Shown here piece after piece: positions 44,608-53,632 of a DNA stretch of 64,000 bases. The notes beneath the pieces are model-generated. The model ran no database searches and was not told where the DNA came from. It saw only the letters and a program-made list of their open reading frames with translations. Origin of the DNA: Allomuricauda sp. F6463D (lineage in GTDB: Bacteria > Bacteroidota > Bacteroidia > Flavobacteriales > Flavobacteriaceae); assembly GCF_023015965.1 (NCBI RefSeq), contig NZ_JALKAN010000001.1, positions 558,001 through 622,000 of the forward strand, written 5' to 3'. The position numbers and the translations under genes are program-made. Positions within the stretch are counted from its first letter, which is position 1, and every line of letters starts with the position of its first letter.

Positions 44608-45024
44608 TTAAGTAATATTTAACTCGATTGAACGTGTGTTTTCTTCGACAAAGTGCAAGAATAGACTTACAGCATTCTCTGGTAGTAAAGAAGATATTTT
44701 CTCCGGCCATTCAATAAACAACCATTCATCCGTACCGAGGTAATCTTCAAAGCCTATATCAAAGGCTTCTATTTCATCATTGAGTCTATAAAAATCAAAA
44801 TGATATGCAATGGGGTTATTATTTTGATCGGAATATTCGTTTACCAAACCAAACGTTGGGCTACTTGCCAAATCTATCGCGCCAAGCTCTTTGACCAAAG
44901 CTTTTACCAATGTTGTTTTGCCAACACCCATATCTCCATACAAACAGAGTACTTTGCTGGGAGCAATTTGCAGCACTTCTTTTGCCACTTCGTTAATTTG
45001 ATCCAATTGGAAACTTCTCTTCAA
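44608..45024 (-). CDS. tsaE: tRNA threonylcarbamoyladenosine biosynthesis protein TsaE
   Basis: A 138-residue ATPase that, with TsaB and TsaD, makes the t6A modification of ANN-decoding tRNAs. Walker A is CLYGDMGVGKTTLVKALV (about residues 27-44), followed by SSPTFGLVNEYSD, HFDFYRLNDEIEAFDIGFED and EWPEKISSLLP, all typical. There is no ATG; the frame begins with TTG at 45024, 7 bp after the porX stop, since the only upstream codons reach a TAG within seven codons. Same unit as porX. Confidence 0.94.
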   Translation of the reverse strand: MKRSFQLDQINEVAKEVLQIAPSKVLCLYGDMGVGKTTLVKALVKELGAIDLASSPTFGLVNEYSDQNNNPIAYHFDFYRLNDEIEAFDIGFEDYLGTDEWLFIEWPEKISSLLPENAVSLFLHFVEENTRSIELNIT

Positions 45025-45031
45025 AACTGTT

Positions 45032-46576
45032 TTATTTAGGGTCTAAAACTACAAAGGGAATAATCATTTCTTCTAAAGAAACCCCACCATGCTGATATGT
45101 ATTTCTATAATAACTCACATAATAATTGTAGTTATTGGGATATGCAAAAAAGAGGTCGTTCTTGGCAAAAACATAACTACTACTCAAATTTATGTTGGGT
45201 AAATGAATCTCCTGTGGGCTTCTGGTTGCCAACACATCCTTATCTTGGTATGTGAGGCTCCTACCTGTTTTATAACGTAAATTTAAGCTGGTTTCCCTAT
45301 CCCCGATAAGCTTGGAAGGTTGCTTTACATTTATGGTACCGTGGTCTGTGGTTAAAATCAATTTCATGCCAAGATCTTGTGCCTGTTGAATGATTTCCAA
45401 CAAAGGCGAATTTTTGAACCAACTCAACGTGAGTGAACGATACGCCTTATCGTTGGATGCAAGTTCTTTTACCACTTCCATTTCGGTTTTGGAGTGGGAC
45501 AACATATCCACAAAATTATAGACAACTACGGTCAAATCGTTATCCTTTTGTGATTTAAAGTTTTGCGCAAGTTGTTTTCCCTGCTTAAGACTACTTATTT
45601 TATGGTACTCCCAATTTAAATCCATTCCCAATCTTTTAAGCTGTTCGCCTAAAAATTCTGATTCATATAGATTTTTACCCCCTTCATCCGTATCATTCTT
45701 CCACCAATTGGGATAACGCTTCTCCATTTCGGATGGCATAAGGCCAGAAAATAGAGCATTCCGGGCATACTGAGTCGCCGTGGGCAGAATACTAAAATAT
45801 GCTGACTCTTGTTTCTTTTTATAATGAATCGATAAGGTTTTCTCAAACGCCAACCATTGATCATACCTTAAATTATCGATAACCACCAAAAGTGTTTTGT
45901 TGCCCTCCAGTTCGGGTTGGATTTTATTCTTAAATAAAGTATGCGACATTACAGGAGCTTCACTGTCCTGGAACCAGGCCTTATAATTCTTATCCACAAA
46001 CTTGCCAAATTGGGAGTTTGCCTCCACTTTCTGGGACTCTAATATCTCGAACATACCGGAATCTTCAATCTGTTCCAGTTCCAACTCCCAATAAATTAAT
46101 TTTTTATAGAGTTCAACCCACTCTTCGTAAGTGTTTACCATGGATAAATCCATGGCTATTTTGGTGAATTCTTGCTGATAATTGGCTGTGGTTTTCTCAG
46201 AAACCAAGCGAGAGTTGTCCAAACTCTTTTTCAAAGACAAAAGAATTTGGTTGGGATTTACAGGTTTTATAAGATAGTCCGCAATTTTGGAGCCAATTGC
46301 CTCGTCCATAATATATTCCTCTTCACTTTTGGTAATCATCACCACAGGAATAGAACCATCATATTTTTTAATTTCCATAAGTGTTTCCAAACCAGAAAGT
46401 CCTGGCATGTTTTCATCTAAGAAAACAATATCAAAAAAAGCGTTTTTGATCTCTTCCAAGGCATCTTGGCCACTTTGGCTCGTCACCACATTATAGCCTT
46501 TACTTTCTAAAAATAATATGTGGGGTTTTAATAGGTCTATTTCATCATCGACCCATAGAATTGTTATCTTGTTCAT
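45032..46576 (-). CDS. porX: PorX, response regulator with PglZ-type phosphatase domain
   Basis: A 514-residue two-domain regulator. The N-terminal receiver domain (residues 1-120) has the acidic pair VDDE (9-12), the phosphorylation site Asp54 in FFDIVFLDENMPG, and the Lys in VPVVMITKSEEEY. The C-terminal part is an alkaline-phosphatase-superfamily PglZ domain: KTLLVVIDNLRYDQW, LILTTDHGTIN and QHGGVSLEEMIIPFVVLDPK. In Porphyromonas gingivalis and Flavobacterium, PorX with PorY governs the type IX secretion system. The ATG at 46576 is the correct start; the frame is open 23 codons further but gives no domain. Head of the minus-strand porX-tsaE unit. Confidence 0.95.
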   Translation of the reverse strand: MNKITILWVDDEIDLLKPHILFLESKGYNVVTSQSGQDALEEIKNAFFDIVFLDENMPGLSGLETLMEIKKYDGSIPVVMITKSEEEYIMDEAIGSKIADYLIKPVNPNQILLSLKKSLDNSRLVSEKTTANYQQEFTKIAMDLSMVNTYEEWVELYKKLIYWELELEQIEDSGMFEILESQKVEANSQFGKFVDKNYKAWFQDSEAPVMSHTLFKNKIQPELEGNKTLLVVIDNLRYDQWLAFEKTLSIHYKKKQESAYFSILPTATQYARNALFSGLMPSEMEKRYPNWWKNDTDEGGKNLYESEFLGEQLKRLGMDLNWEYHKISSLKQGKQLAQNFKSQKDNDLTVVVYNFVDMLSHSKTEMEVVKELASNDKAYRSLTLSWFKNSPLLEIIQQAQDLGMKLILTTDHGTINVKQPSKLIGDRETSLNLRYKTGRSLTYQDKDVLATRSPQEIHLPNINLSSSYVFAKNDLFFAYPNNYNYYVSYYRNTYQHGGVSLEEMIIPFVVLDPK

Positions 46577-46584
46577 ATAGTAGT

Positions 46585-46592
46585 TATCTTTG
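46585..46592 (+). promoter_or_regulatory. Promoter -7 element of the HD hydrolase gene
   Basis: TATCTTTG, 21 nt before the TTG at 46614, in a 37-bp gap shared with porX on the opposite strand. It argues against the longer frame beginning at 46590, which would overlap this site. No exact -7 for porX was found. Confidence 0.4.
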
Positions 46593-46613
46593 TGGGAATT
46601 AAAACAAAAATCC

Positions 46614-47837
46614 TTGGTAAAAACCAATAAGCTTAACGTTTTCAACGATCCAATTTACGGTTTTATTGGAACTCCAAACGAACTAATTTTTAGTTTGATA
46701 TCGCATCCTTATTTTCAAAGGCTGAGACGAATATCGCAAATGGGGCTTTCATATTTGGTATACCCAGGAGCGCACCATACCAGATTTCATCATGCCCTTG
46801 GCAGCATGCACTTGATGACGAAAGCGATTCAGGTGTTAAAATTAAAAAATGTAACGATTACCGAAGAAGAAGAAAAAGGTTTATTGTGTGCCATTTTGCT
46901 TCACGACATTGGTCATGGACCATTTTCACATGCTTTGGAAGGTTTTGTGGCAAAAGAAATAAGCCATGAACAAATCTCTTTACAATTCATGATGGAGTTG
47001 AACAAAGAGTTTAATGGCCAACTAGATTTAGCCATTGCGATTTTCCAAGGGAACTATCCCAAGCCGTTTTTAAATCAATTGGTATCCAGTCAGTTGGATA
47101 TGGACCGTTTGGATTACTTGAAAAGAGATAGTTTTTATTCAGGGGTAACCGAAGGAAACATTAATTCTGAGCGCCTTATTTCCATGTTGAATGTAGTAGA
47201 GGGAAATTTGGTGGTAGAGGAAAAGGCTTTTTATGCAGTGGAAAAATTCCTTATGGCCCGTAGATTTATGTATTGGCAAGTATACCTCCATAAAACAGGA
47301 TTGGTAGCGGAACAGTTGTTGATTCGGATAATGCAACGGGCGAGATTGCTTCTGAGTCAAGATGAAATACTTACAGGCAGTGAACCATTGTTATTTTTCC
47401 TAACGAATAACGGTAAGTTATCCTTTGATTCACACGTTTTGGCAACGTTTGCCCAACTTGACGATATTGATATTCTTAGCGCTTTAAAAAGTTGGCAATT
47501 CCATGATGACTTTGTGCTTTCTAAACTATGCACGATGCTTTTAAATAGAAGTTTACTGCATGTTAAAGTGAAAAATAAACCAATGTCCCAAGAAAAAATC
47601 GAAGAGAAAATGGATTGGATTACGGAAAAATATGACCTTACAACCAAAGAAGCCACTAACTTTGTATTTCAGGGTGAAATATCCAACAAGGCCTATAGTA
47701 AGGATGAAGCTATACAAATTTTAAAAAAGAACGGAAAAATATCTGACGTCTTGAAAGAGTCGGACCAGTTAAGCTTAAAAGCATTGGCCAAAACCGTTAC
47801 CAAATATTATAGCTGTTATCCAAAGAAAGCCGTTTAA
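46614..47837 (+). CDS. HD-domain phosphohydrolase
   Basis: A 407-residue metal-dependent phosphohydrolase of the HD superfamily (dGTPase-like/SAMHD1-like). The HD core runs from PYFQRLRRISQMGLSYLVYP and HTRFHHALGSMHL to AILLHDIGHGPFSHALEG, with the final Asp in LVSSQLDMDRLDYLKRDS. It probably hydrolyses nucleotides, but the substrate is unknown. No in-frame ATG exists near the N-terminus; the start is probably TTG at 46614 (encoding VKTNKLNVFNDPIYGF), as homologues begin there. Divergent from porX. Confidence 0.9.
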   Translation: MVKTNKLNVFNDPIYGFIGTPNELIFSLISHPYFQRLRRISQMGLSYLVYPGAHHTRFHHALGSMHLMTKAIQVLKLKNVTITEEEEKGLLCAILLHDIGHGPFSHALEGFVAKEISHEQISLQFMMELNKEFNGQLDLAIAIFQGNYPKPFLNQLVSSQLDMDRLDYLKRDSFYSGVTEGNINSERLISMLNVVEGNLVVEEKAFYAVEKFLMARRFMYWQVYLHKTGLVAEQLLIRIMQRARLLLSQDEILTGSEPLLFFLTNNGKLSFDSHVLATFAQLDDIDILSALKSWQFHDDFVLSKLCTMLLNRSLLHVKVKNKPMSQEKIEEKMDWITEKYDLTTKEATNFVFQGEISNKAYSKDEAIQILKKNGKISDVLKESDQLSLKALAKTVTKYYSCYPKKAV

Positions 47838-47847
47838 CAAATTTTGT

Positions 47848-47855
47848 TACTTTTG
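47848..47855 (+). promoter_or_regulatory. Promoter -7 element of the lipid A operon
   Basis: TACTTTTG followed by CACCA and the lpxD ATG 5 nt later. Transcription would start at or just after the A of the ATG, a leaderless arrangement; alternatively transcription runs in from the HD gene, 23 bp upstream. Confidence 0.35.
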
Positions 47856-47860
47856 CACCA

Positions 47861-48895
47861 ATGAAATTTACAGCTACCCAAATTGCCGGAATCTTAGAAG
47901 GGGAAGTTGAGGGTAATCCTCAAATCGCTGTCCACAAATTATCTAAGATCGAGGAAGGTGAAAAAGGGTCGTTGACCTTTCTCGCCAATCCAAAATACAC
48001 CTCTTATATATATTCCACGAAAGCATCCATCACCATCGTCAATAAGGATTTTGTGCCAGAACAATCAATTTCCACTACTTTGATCAAGGTAGATGATGCT
48101 TACCAATCTTTTTCTAAATTGTTGGAATATTATAATCAAGTAAAGAATAACAAGACAGGGATTGAAAACCCCTCTTATATTTCCGACAGCGCTACATATG
48201 GCGAAGGTTTCTATCTAGGTGCCTTTGCATACTTGGGAAATAATGTATCCATCGGAAACAATGTGAAAGTCTACCCAAATGTCTACATAGGCGACAATGT
48301 TACTATCGGCGACAATGTATTCGTATTTGCCGGAGCCAAAATTTATTCAGAAACCGTTATTGGTAACAATTGTGTTATCCATGGAGGAGTCATTATCGGA
48401 GCAGATGGGTTTGGGTTCACACCAAATACCAATGGTGAATACAGTAAAGTGCCACAGACAGGTAATGTAGTTATAGAAGATAATGTAGATATTGGGGCAG
48501 GTACCACTATTGATCGTGCCACTTTAGGCTCCACCATATTAAGGAAGGGTGTAAAATTGGACAATCAAATCCAGATTGCCCATAATGTGGAAATAGGTGA
48601 GCATACCGCCATTGCAGCACAAACAGGGGTCGCTGGATCCACTAAAATTGGCAAAAATTGTTTAATCGGTGGTCAAGTAGGTATTGTAGGGCATATCACC
48701 ATAGGTGATAGAGTCCGTATCCAGGCCCAATCAGGGATTGGTAGAAATATAAATGATGATGAAGTACTCCAAGGGTCGCCTGCCTTAAACTATGGTGACT
48801 TCAATAAATCATACGTACACTTTAAGAATTTGCCAAAACTGGCAAATCAAATCTCCAACATAGAAAAAAAGGTTGAAGGTGAGCAAAATAAATAA
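47861..48895 (+). CDS. lpxD: UDP-3-O-acylglucosamine N-acyltransferase LpxD
   Basis: Third enzyme of lipid A synthesis: transfers a hydroxyacyl chain from ACP to the 2-amino group of UDP-3-O-acylglucosamine. 344 residues. N-terminal uridine-binding domain (residues 1-100: MKFTATQIAGILEGEVEGNP, SLTFLANPKYTSYIYSTKAS), then a left-handed beta-helix with many IGxNV hexads. The catalytic His is in DNQIQIAHNVEIGEHTAIAA. First gene of the lpxD-lpxC/fabZ-lpxA-efp-lpxD2 unit; lpxC/fabZ starts inside its 3' end. Confidence 0.97.
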   Translation: MKFTATQIAGILEGEVEGNPQIAVHKLSKIEEGEKGSLTFLANPKYTSYIYSTKASITIVNKDFVPEQSISTTLIKVDDAYQSFSKLLEYYNQVKNNKTGIENPSYISDSATYGEGFYLGAFAYLGNNVSIGNNVKVYPNVYIGDNVTIGDNVFVFAGAKIYSETVIGNNCVIHGGVIIGADGFGFTPNTNGEYSKVPQTGNVVIEDNVDIGAGTTIDRATLGSTILRKGVKLDNQIQIAHNVEIGEHTAIAAQTGVAGSTKIGKNCLIGGQVGIVGHITIGDRVRIQAQSGIGRNINDDEVLQGSPALNYGDFNKSYVHFKNLPKLANQISNIEKKVEGEQNK

Positions 48896-50288
48896 TAAAC
48901 AACGCACTATAGCGAAAAAGGTTACTCTACAAGGTGTAGGGTTGCATACAGGGGAAAATGTCACAATGAGTTTTCTTCCTGCAAAAGAAAATCACGGCTT
49001 CGCGTTCAAAAGAATCGATTTGGAAGGTGAACCCATAATTGAGGCAGATGCCAACTATGTGGTAAACACCCAACGTGGCACCAATTTGGAAAAAAATGGT
49101 GTAAAAATACATACTTCGGAACATGTACTTGCCGCTTTGGTAGGTTTAGATATAGACAACGTACTAATTGAACTGAATGCTCCTGAACCACCTATTATGG
49201 ACGGTTCTTCCAAATTTTTTGTGGAAGCCCTGGAAGAGGCCGGCATCGTGGAGCAAGATCAAGAACGTGAAGAATATGTAGTAAAAGATGTGGTTTCCTA
49301 CAGGGATGAATCCACGGGAAGTGAGATAACCATAATCCCAGCTGACGAATACCAAGTAACCACCATGGTAGATTTTGGAACCAAAGTTTTGGGAACACAA
49401 AATGCCACATTGGAAAAAATGTCGGATTTTAAAGAACAAATTGCGGACTCGCGTACCTTTAGTTTCCTACACGAACTTGAGATGTTGTTGGAGCATGGGT
49501 TGATCAAAGGAGGAGACCTGAACAATGCCATTGTTTATGTGGACAAGGAAATTTCGGACTCCACAATGAAAAAATTGGAAAAAGCCTTCAACAAGAAAAA
49601 ACTTTCGGTAAAGGCAAATGGTATTTTGGATAATCTTACATTGCACCACCCAAACGAAGCAGCACGGCATAAACTATTGGATGTAATAGGTGATTTGGCC
49701 CTGGCCGGTACCCGAATCAGGGGAAAAGTCATTGCCAACAAACCTGGACACTTTGTAAATACGCAATTCGCGAAAAAGTTGTCCAAAATTATCAAAATAG
49801 AAAAAAGGAATAAGGTACCTAGCTATGATTTGCACCAAAAACCTTTAATGGATGTCAATGAAATTATGGAAAGGCTACCTCACCGTCCTCCATTTTTGTT
49901 GGTAGATAAGATTTTAGAATTATCCAATACCCATGTGGTTGGGGTGAAGAATGTAACCATGAACGAACCGTTTTTTGTAGGTCACTTTCCAGGAGCGCCT
50001 GTTATGCCCGGGGTACTACAAGTAGAAGCAATGGCTCAAACTGGGGGAATACTGGTATTGAGCACCGTTCCCGACCCAGAAAACTATCTTACTTTCTTTA
50101 TGAAAATTGATAAAGTAAAGTTTAAACAACAAGTAGTTCCAGGGGATACTTTAATATTTAAATGCGATTTAATTTCTCCCATCCGTAGGGGAATATGTCA
50201 TATGCAGGCTTATGCCTACGCCAATGGAAAATTAGTTTCTGAAGCTGAACTGATGGCACAAATCGTGAAAACAAAAAATACAGATTAG
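48879..50288 (+). CDS. Bifunctional LpxC/FabZ
   Basis: A 469-residue fusion typical of Bacteroidota. The N-terminal half is LpxC, the zinc deacetylase of lipid A synthesis (TLQGVGLHTGENVTMSF; zinc ligands in THTSEH-like KIHTSEHVLAALVGLDIDN and HPNEAARHKLLDVIGDLALA). The C-terminal half (from about residue 320) is FabZ, a 3-hydroxyacyl-ACP dehydratase (MERLPHRPPFLLVDK; catalytic His and Glu in GHFPGAPVMPGVLQVEAMAQ). Starts with GTG at 48879, overlapping lpxD by 17 bases; TTG 48873 is an alternative. lpxA follows after 3 bp. Confidence 0.95.
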   Translation: MSKINNKQRTIAKKVTLQGVGLHTGENVTMSFLPAKENHGFAFKRIDLEGEPIIEADANYVVNTQRGTNLEKNGVKIHTSEHVLAALVGLDIDNVLIELNAPEPPIMDGSSKFFVEALEEAGIVEQDQEREEYVVKDVVSYRDESTGSEITIIPADEYQVTTMVDFGTKVLGTQNATLEKMSDFKEQIADSRTFSFLHELEMLLEHGLIKGGDLNNAIVYVDKEISDSTMKKLEKAFNKKKLSVKANGILDNLTLHHPNEAARHKLLDVIGDLALAGTRIRGKVIANKPGHFVNTQFAKKLSKIIKIEKRNKVPSYDLHQKPLMDVNEIMERLPHRPPFLLVDKILELSNTHVVGVKNVTMNEPFFVGHFPGAPVMPGVLQVEAMAQTGGILVLSTVPDPENYLTFFMKIDKVKFKQQVVPGDTLIFKCDLISPIRRGICHMQAYAYANGKLVSEAELMAQIVKTKNTD

Positions 50289-50291
50289 TAG

Positions 50292-51077
50292 ATGAACCAA
50301 CCTTTAGCATATGTACACCCAGGGGCTAAAATCGCCAAAAATGTGGTAATTGAGCCCTTCACCACCATACATAACAATGTAATTATTGGAGAGGGAACAT
50401 GGATTGGTTCCAATGTTACTATCATGGAAGGTGCTAGAATCGGAAAAAATTGCAATATATTTCCGGGCGCCGTGATTTCCGCAATGCCGCAAGACCTTAA
50501 GTATCAAGGTGAAGACACAACCGTGGAAATTGGAAACAATACAACTATCAGAGAATGCGCCACTATTAACAAGGGTACTTCCGATAGAATGAAAACGGTA
50601 ATTGGAAACAACTGTCTGATAATGGCGTATTGTCACGTGGCACACGATTGTTTTGTGGGCGATGGCTGTATTTTTAGCAATAACTCCACACTGGCCGGAC
50701 ATGTTACAATTGGCCAGAATGTTGTATTGGCGGGAATGGTTGCCGTACACCAATTTGTTTCAATAGGAAACCACGCATTTGTAACTGGGGGCTCCCTAGT
50801 TCGTAAAGATGTTCCTCCGTATGTTAAAGCAGCGAGGGAACCACTTTCCTATGTGGGCATAAATTCCATTGGATTACGTAGAAGAGGTTTTGATTCTGAT
50901 AAGATCAGGGAAATCCAAAACATCTATCGATTATTATATCAAAGAAATTATAACAATTCACAAGCGGCATCCCTCATTGAGGTCGAAATGGAGGCCACAC
51001 CTGAACGGGACGAGATACTCCAATTCATTAGGGATTCGCAAAGAGGGATTATGAAAGGATATTTCAGTTCAAACTAA
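50292..51077 (+). CDS. lpxA: Acyl-ACP:UDP-GlcNAc O-acyltransferase LpxA
   Basis: Catalyses the first step of lipid A synthesis, acylating UDP-GlcNAc at position 3. 261 residues. Left-handed beta-helix (residues 1-190) with the catalytic His in LIMAYCHVAHDCFVGDGCIF and the ligand region FSNNSTLAGHVTIGQ, HQFVSIGNHAFVTGGSLVRK. The alpha-helical C-terminus carries VGINSIGLRRRGF. Separated from the FabZ end by 3 bp and from efp by 4 bp. Confidence 0.97.
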   Translation: MNQPLAYVHPGAKIAKNVVIEPFTTIHNNVIIGEGTWIGSNVTIMEGARIGKNCNIFPGAVISAMPQDLKYQGEDTTVEIGNNTTIRECATINKGTSDRMKTVIGNNCLIMAYCHVAHDCFVGDGCIFSNNSTLAGHVTIGQNVVLAGMVAVHQFVSIGNHAFVTGGSLVRKDVPPYVKAAREPLSYVGINSIGLRRRGFDSDKIREIQNIYRLLYQRNYNNSQAASLIEVEMEATPERDEILQFIRDSQRGIMKGYFSSN

Positions 51078-51081
51078 ATTT

Positions 51082-51648
51082 ATGGCAAGTACTTCAGATA
51101 TAAGAAAAGGATTGTGCATCAAGTACAACAACGACATCTATAAAGTTATAGAGTTTCTTCATGTAAAACCAGGTAAAGGGCCTGCATTTGTCCGTACCAA
51201 GCTAAAAAGTGTGACCACGGGCAAAGTGGTGGACAATACGTTTTCTGCTGGGCATAAAATTGAAGATGTTCGAGTGGAAACGCGCTCTTATCAATTTTTA
51301 TATAATGATGGGGAGACCTATCATTTTATGAATACGGATGATTATACCCAGATTGCGCTACAAAAAGACGCTCTGGATGCTTCTGACCTATTGAAAGAGA
51401 GTGAAGTAGTGACTATAATTTTCAATGCAGAGGACAATATGCCCCTTTCGGTTGATATGCCTGCCAGTGTTGTTCTGGAAGTTACCCATACAGAACCTGG
51501 TGTTAAGGGAAATACCGCTACAAATGCTACAAAGCCTGCTACCGTAGAAACCGGAGCAAGTATAAATGTACCTCTTTTTATAAATGAAGGGGATAAAATC
51601 AAGATCGACACGGAAAAAGCGGCTTATTTGGAAAGAGCCAAAGTGTAA
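51082..51648 (+). CDS. efp: Elongation factor P
   Basis: A 188-residue translation factor that rescues ribosomes stalled at proline runs. KOW-like N-terminal domain (DIRKGLCIKYNNDIYKVIEF), then the loop HVKPGKGPAFVRTKLKSV, whose lysine (KPGKG, about residue 34) is the position modified in other bacteria. OB domains follow (TYHFMNTDDYTQIALQK, LPLSVDMPASVVLEVTHTEP). It lies inside the lipid A operon between lpxA and the second lpxD-like gene, an unusual partner but often conserved in flavobacteria. Confidence 0.97.
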   Translation: MASTSDIRKGLCIKYNNDIYKVIEFLHVKPGKGPAFVRTKLKSVTTGKVVDNTFSAGHKIEDVRVETRSYQFLYNDGETYHFMNTDDYTQIALQKDALDASDLLKESEVVTIIFNAEDNMPLSVDMPASVVLEVTHTEPGVKGNTATNATKPATVETGASINVPLFINEGDKIKIDTEKAAYLERAKV

Positions 51649-51653
51649 TCCAA

Positions 51654-52589
51654 ATGAAATTCCATAAAACCTATACCTTAAAGGAAATATCTAAAATCAT
51701 TGAAACTGACTATGTGGGAGATGAAAATTTCCCCGTATTGGGGATGAACGAGATCCACGTAGTAGAAGAAGGCGATATTGTTTTTGTGGACCATCCCAAA
51801 TACTATGATAAAGCACTTCAATCCAGAGCTACTATTGTACTCATAAATAAGAAAGTGGATTGCCCAGATGGGAAGGCGTTACTTCTCTCCGATGATCCAT
51901 TTAGGGATTTCAATAAACTGACGAAACACTTTAAACCTTTTGAAAATGCCAATTCTTCCATTGCCGAATCGGCAAAAATAGGGGAGGGGACTGTAATTCA
52001 GCCTAATACGTTTATTGGCAATCATGTGAAAATTGGTAAAAACTGTATAATACACCCCAACGTCACCATTTATGATGGATGTATTATTGGTGACAATGTA
52101 ACCATACATGCAGGTACGGTATTGGGGGCAGATGCTTTTTACTATAAAAACAGACCCGAAGGTTTTGATAAACTGCTATCCGGCGGAAACGTTGTAATAG
52201 AAAGTAATGTAGACATTGGCGCAGCATGCACTATTGACCGTGGTGTATCTGGTTCAACCACAATAAAAGAAGGTTCAAAACTTGATAACCAAATCCAAGT
52301 TGGCCACGATACGGTTATTGGAAAAAAATGTTTGATTGCATCCCACGTAGGCATTGCAGGCTGTGTTGTTTTGAAAGACGAAGTAACACTTTGGGGACAA
52401 GTTGGAATTACAAGTGGTGCTACCATTGGTAAAAAGGCTGTGGTTTTGGCCCAATCCGGTATATCCAAATCACTGGAAGGTGGAAAAACCTATTTTGGAT
52501 ACCCTGCAGAAGAAGCCCGTGAAAAGCTTAAACAAATAGCATCCATTAAAAAGATTCCAGAAATCTTGAAAAAACTAAAAAAGATTTAA
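51654..52589 (+). CDS. Second LpxD-like N-acyltransferase
   Basis: A 311-residue paralogue of LpxD in the same operon, 5 bp after efp. It keeps the N-terminal domain (TLKEISKIIETDYVGDENFP, VDHPKYYDKALQSRATIVLI) and a beta-helix with the putative catalytic His in DNQIQVGHDTVIGKKCLIAS. It is shorter than the first LpxD and shares only part of its sequence. It could acylate a different UDP-amino sugar or use another acyl-ACP. Flavobacterial genomes often carry this second copy; its role is not settled. Confidence 0.9.
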   Translation: MKFHKTYTLKEISKIIETDYVGDENFPVLGMNEIHVVEEGDIVFVDHPKYYDKALQSRATIVLINKKVDCPDGKALLLSDDPFRDFNKLTKHFKPFENANSSIAESAKIGEGTVIQPNTFIGNHVKIGKNCIIHPNVTIYDGCIIGDNVTIHAGTVLGADAFYYKNRPEGFDKLLSGGNVVIESNVDIGAACTIDRGVSGSTTIKEGSKLDNQIQVGHDTVIGKKCLIASHVGIAGCVVLKDEVTLWGQVGITSGATIGKKAVVLAQSGISKSLEGGKTYFGYPAEEAREKLKQIASIKKIPEILKKLKKI

Positions 52590-52620
52590 GAAATCAATAG
52601 ATAAAAACTTTAGTAAACCA

Positions 52621-52628
52621 TATTTTTG
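52621..52628 (+). promoter_or_regulatory. Promoter -7 element of sucD
   Basis: TATTTTTG, 23 nt before the sucD ATG, in the 62-bp gap after lpxD2. Predicted start near 52635. Confidence 0.4.
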
Positions 52629-52651
52629 TATCTCTACATTAAGTTAAACAT

Positions 52652-53524
52652 ATGAGCGTCTTAGTAAACAAGGATTCAAACATAATTGTACAAGGATTTA
52701 CCGGTAGTGAAGGAACTTTTCATGCCGAACAAATGATTGAATACGGAACCAACGTGGTTGGTGGTGTGACCCCCGGTAAAGGTGGTCAGGAACATTTGGG
52801 AAAACCAGTTTTTAATACAGTGGAAGAAGCTGTAAAAGAAGTTGGTGCAGATACCACGATTATTTTTGTTCCACCAGCTTTTGCCGCGGATGCCATTATG
52901 GAAGCCGCCGATGCAGGAATCAAGGTGATTATAACAATTACAGAAGGTATTCCAGTAGCGGATATGGTTAAGGCCAATGATTACATCAAAGACATGGATT
53001 GTACTTTGATCGGCCCTAACTGTCCAGGTGTAATTACACCCGGAGAGGCCAAAGTAGGTATCATGCCTGGCTTCGTTTTCAAAAAAGGTAAAGTAGGTAT
53101 CGTTTCCAAATCGGGAACGCTTACTTACGAAGCTGCCGATCAAGTTGTTCGTCAAGGATTGGGAATCACAACAGCCATAGGTATTGGAGGTGACCCCATT
53201 ATTGGAACCACTACAAAAGAAGCCGTTGAGCTATTGATCAACGACCCTGAAACCGAATGTGTTGTGATGATCGGTGAAATAGGTGGTCAGTTAGAGGCTG
53301 AGGCAGCAAGATGGTACAAAGAGAGTGGTAGCAAAAAACCAATTATTGGTTTTATTGCTGGTGAAACTGCACCTGCCGGAAGAACGATGGGACACGCTGG
53401 TGCCATTGTTGGAGGTAGTGATGATACTGCACAGGCCAAGAAAAAGATTATGAGCGATTGTGGTATCCACGTAGTGGATTCTCCAGCTGAAATTGGCGTA
53501 AAAGTGAAACAAGTGGTTGGGTAA
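52652..53524 (+). CDS. sucD: Succinyl-CoA synthetase alpha subunit
   Basis: The alpha subunit of the TCA-cycle enzyme that makes a nucleoside triphosphate from succinyl-CoA. 290 residues. CoA-binding N-terminus ([30 protein letters not shown]), then [20 protein letters not shown]. The phosphorylated active-site His is in [20 protein letters not shown]. The beta subunit (sucC) is not in this window. A terminator follows. Confidence 0.97.
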   Translation: MSVLVNKDSNIIVQGFTGSEGTFHAEQMIEYGTNVVGGVTPGKGGQEHLGKPVFNTVEEAVKEVGADTTIIFVPPAFAADAIMEAADAGIKVIITITEGIPVADMVKANDYIKDMDCTLIGPNCPGVITPGEAKVGIMPGFVFKKGKVGIVSKSGTLTYEAADQVVRQGLGITTAIGIGGDPIIGTTTKEAVELLINDPETECVVMIGEIGGQLEAEAARWYKESGSKKPIIGFIAGETAPAGRTMGHAGAIVGGSDDTAQAKKKIMSDCGIHVVDSPAEIGVKVKQVVG

Positions 53525-53545
53525 CCCAATCGTTAAAACCATACT

Positions 53546-53573
53546 AAATCCCGTTTTATGCGGGATTTTTTTT
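53546..53573 (+). terminator. Rho-independent terminator after sucD
   Basis: AAATCCCG / CGGGATTT, an 8-bp stem with a 7-nt loop followed by a T-run, 22 bp after the sucD stop. Confidence 0.88.
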
Positions 53574-53595
53574 CGTCTATACATAAAACAACAAC

Positions 53596-53603
53596 TATAT
53601 TTG
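53596..53603 (+). promoter_or_regulatory. Promoter -7 element of fabG
   Basis: TATATTTG, 29 nt before the ATG, just after the sucD terminator; predicted start near 53610. Confidence 0.45.
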
Positions 53604-53632
53604 GTTAAAAACCATTCAAACACAATCATTCT

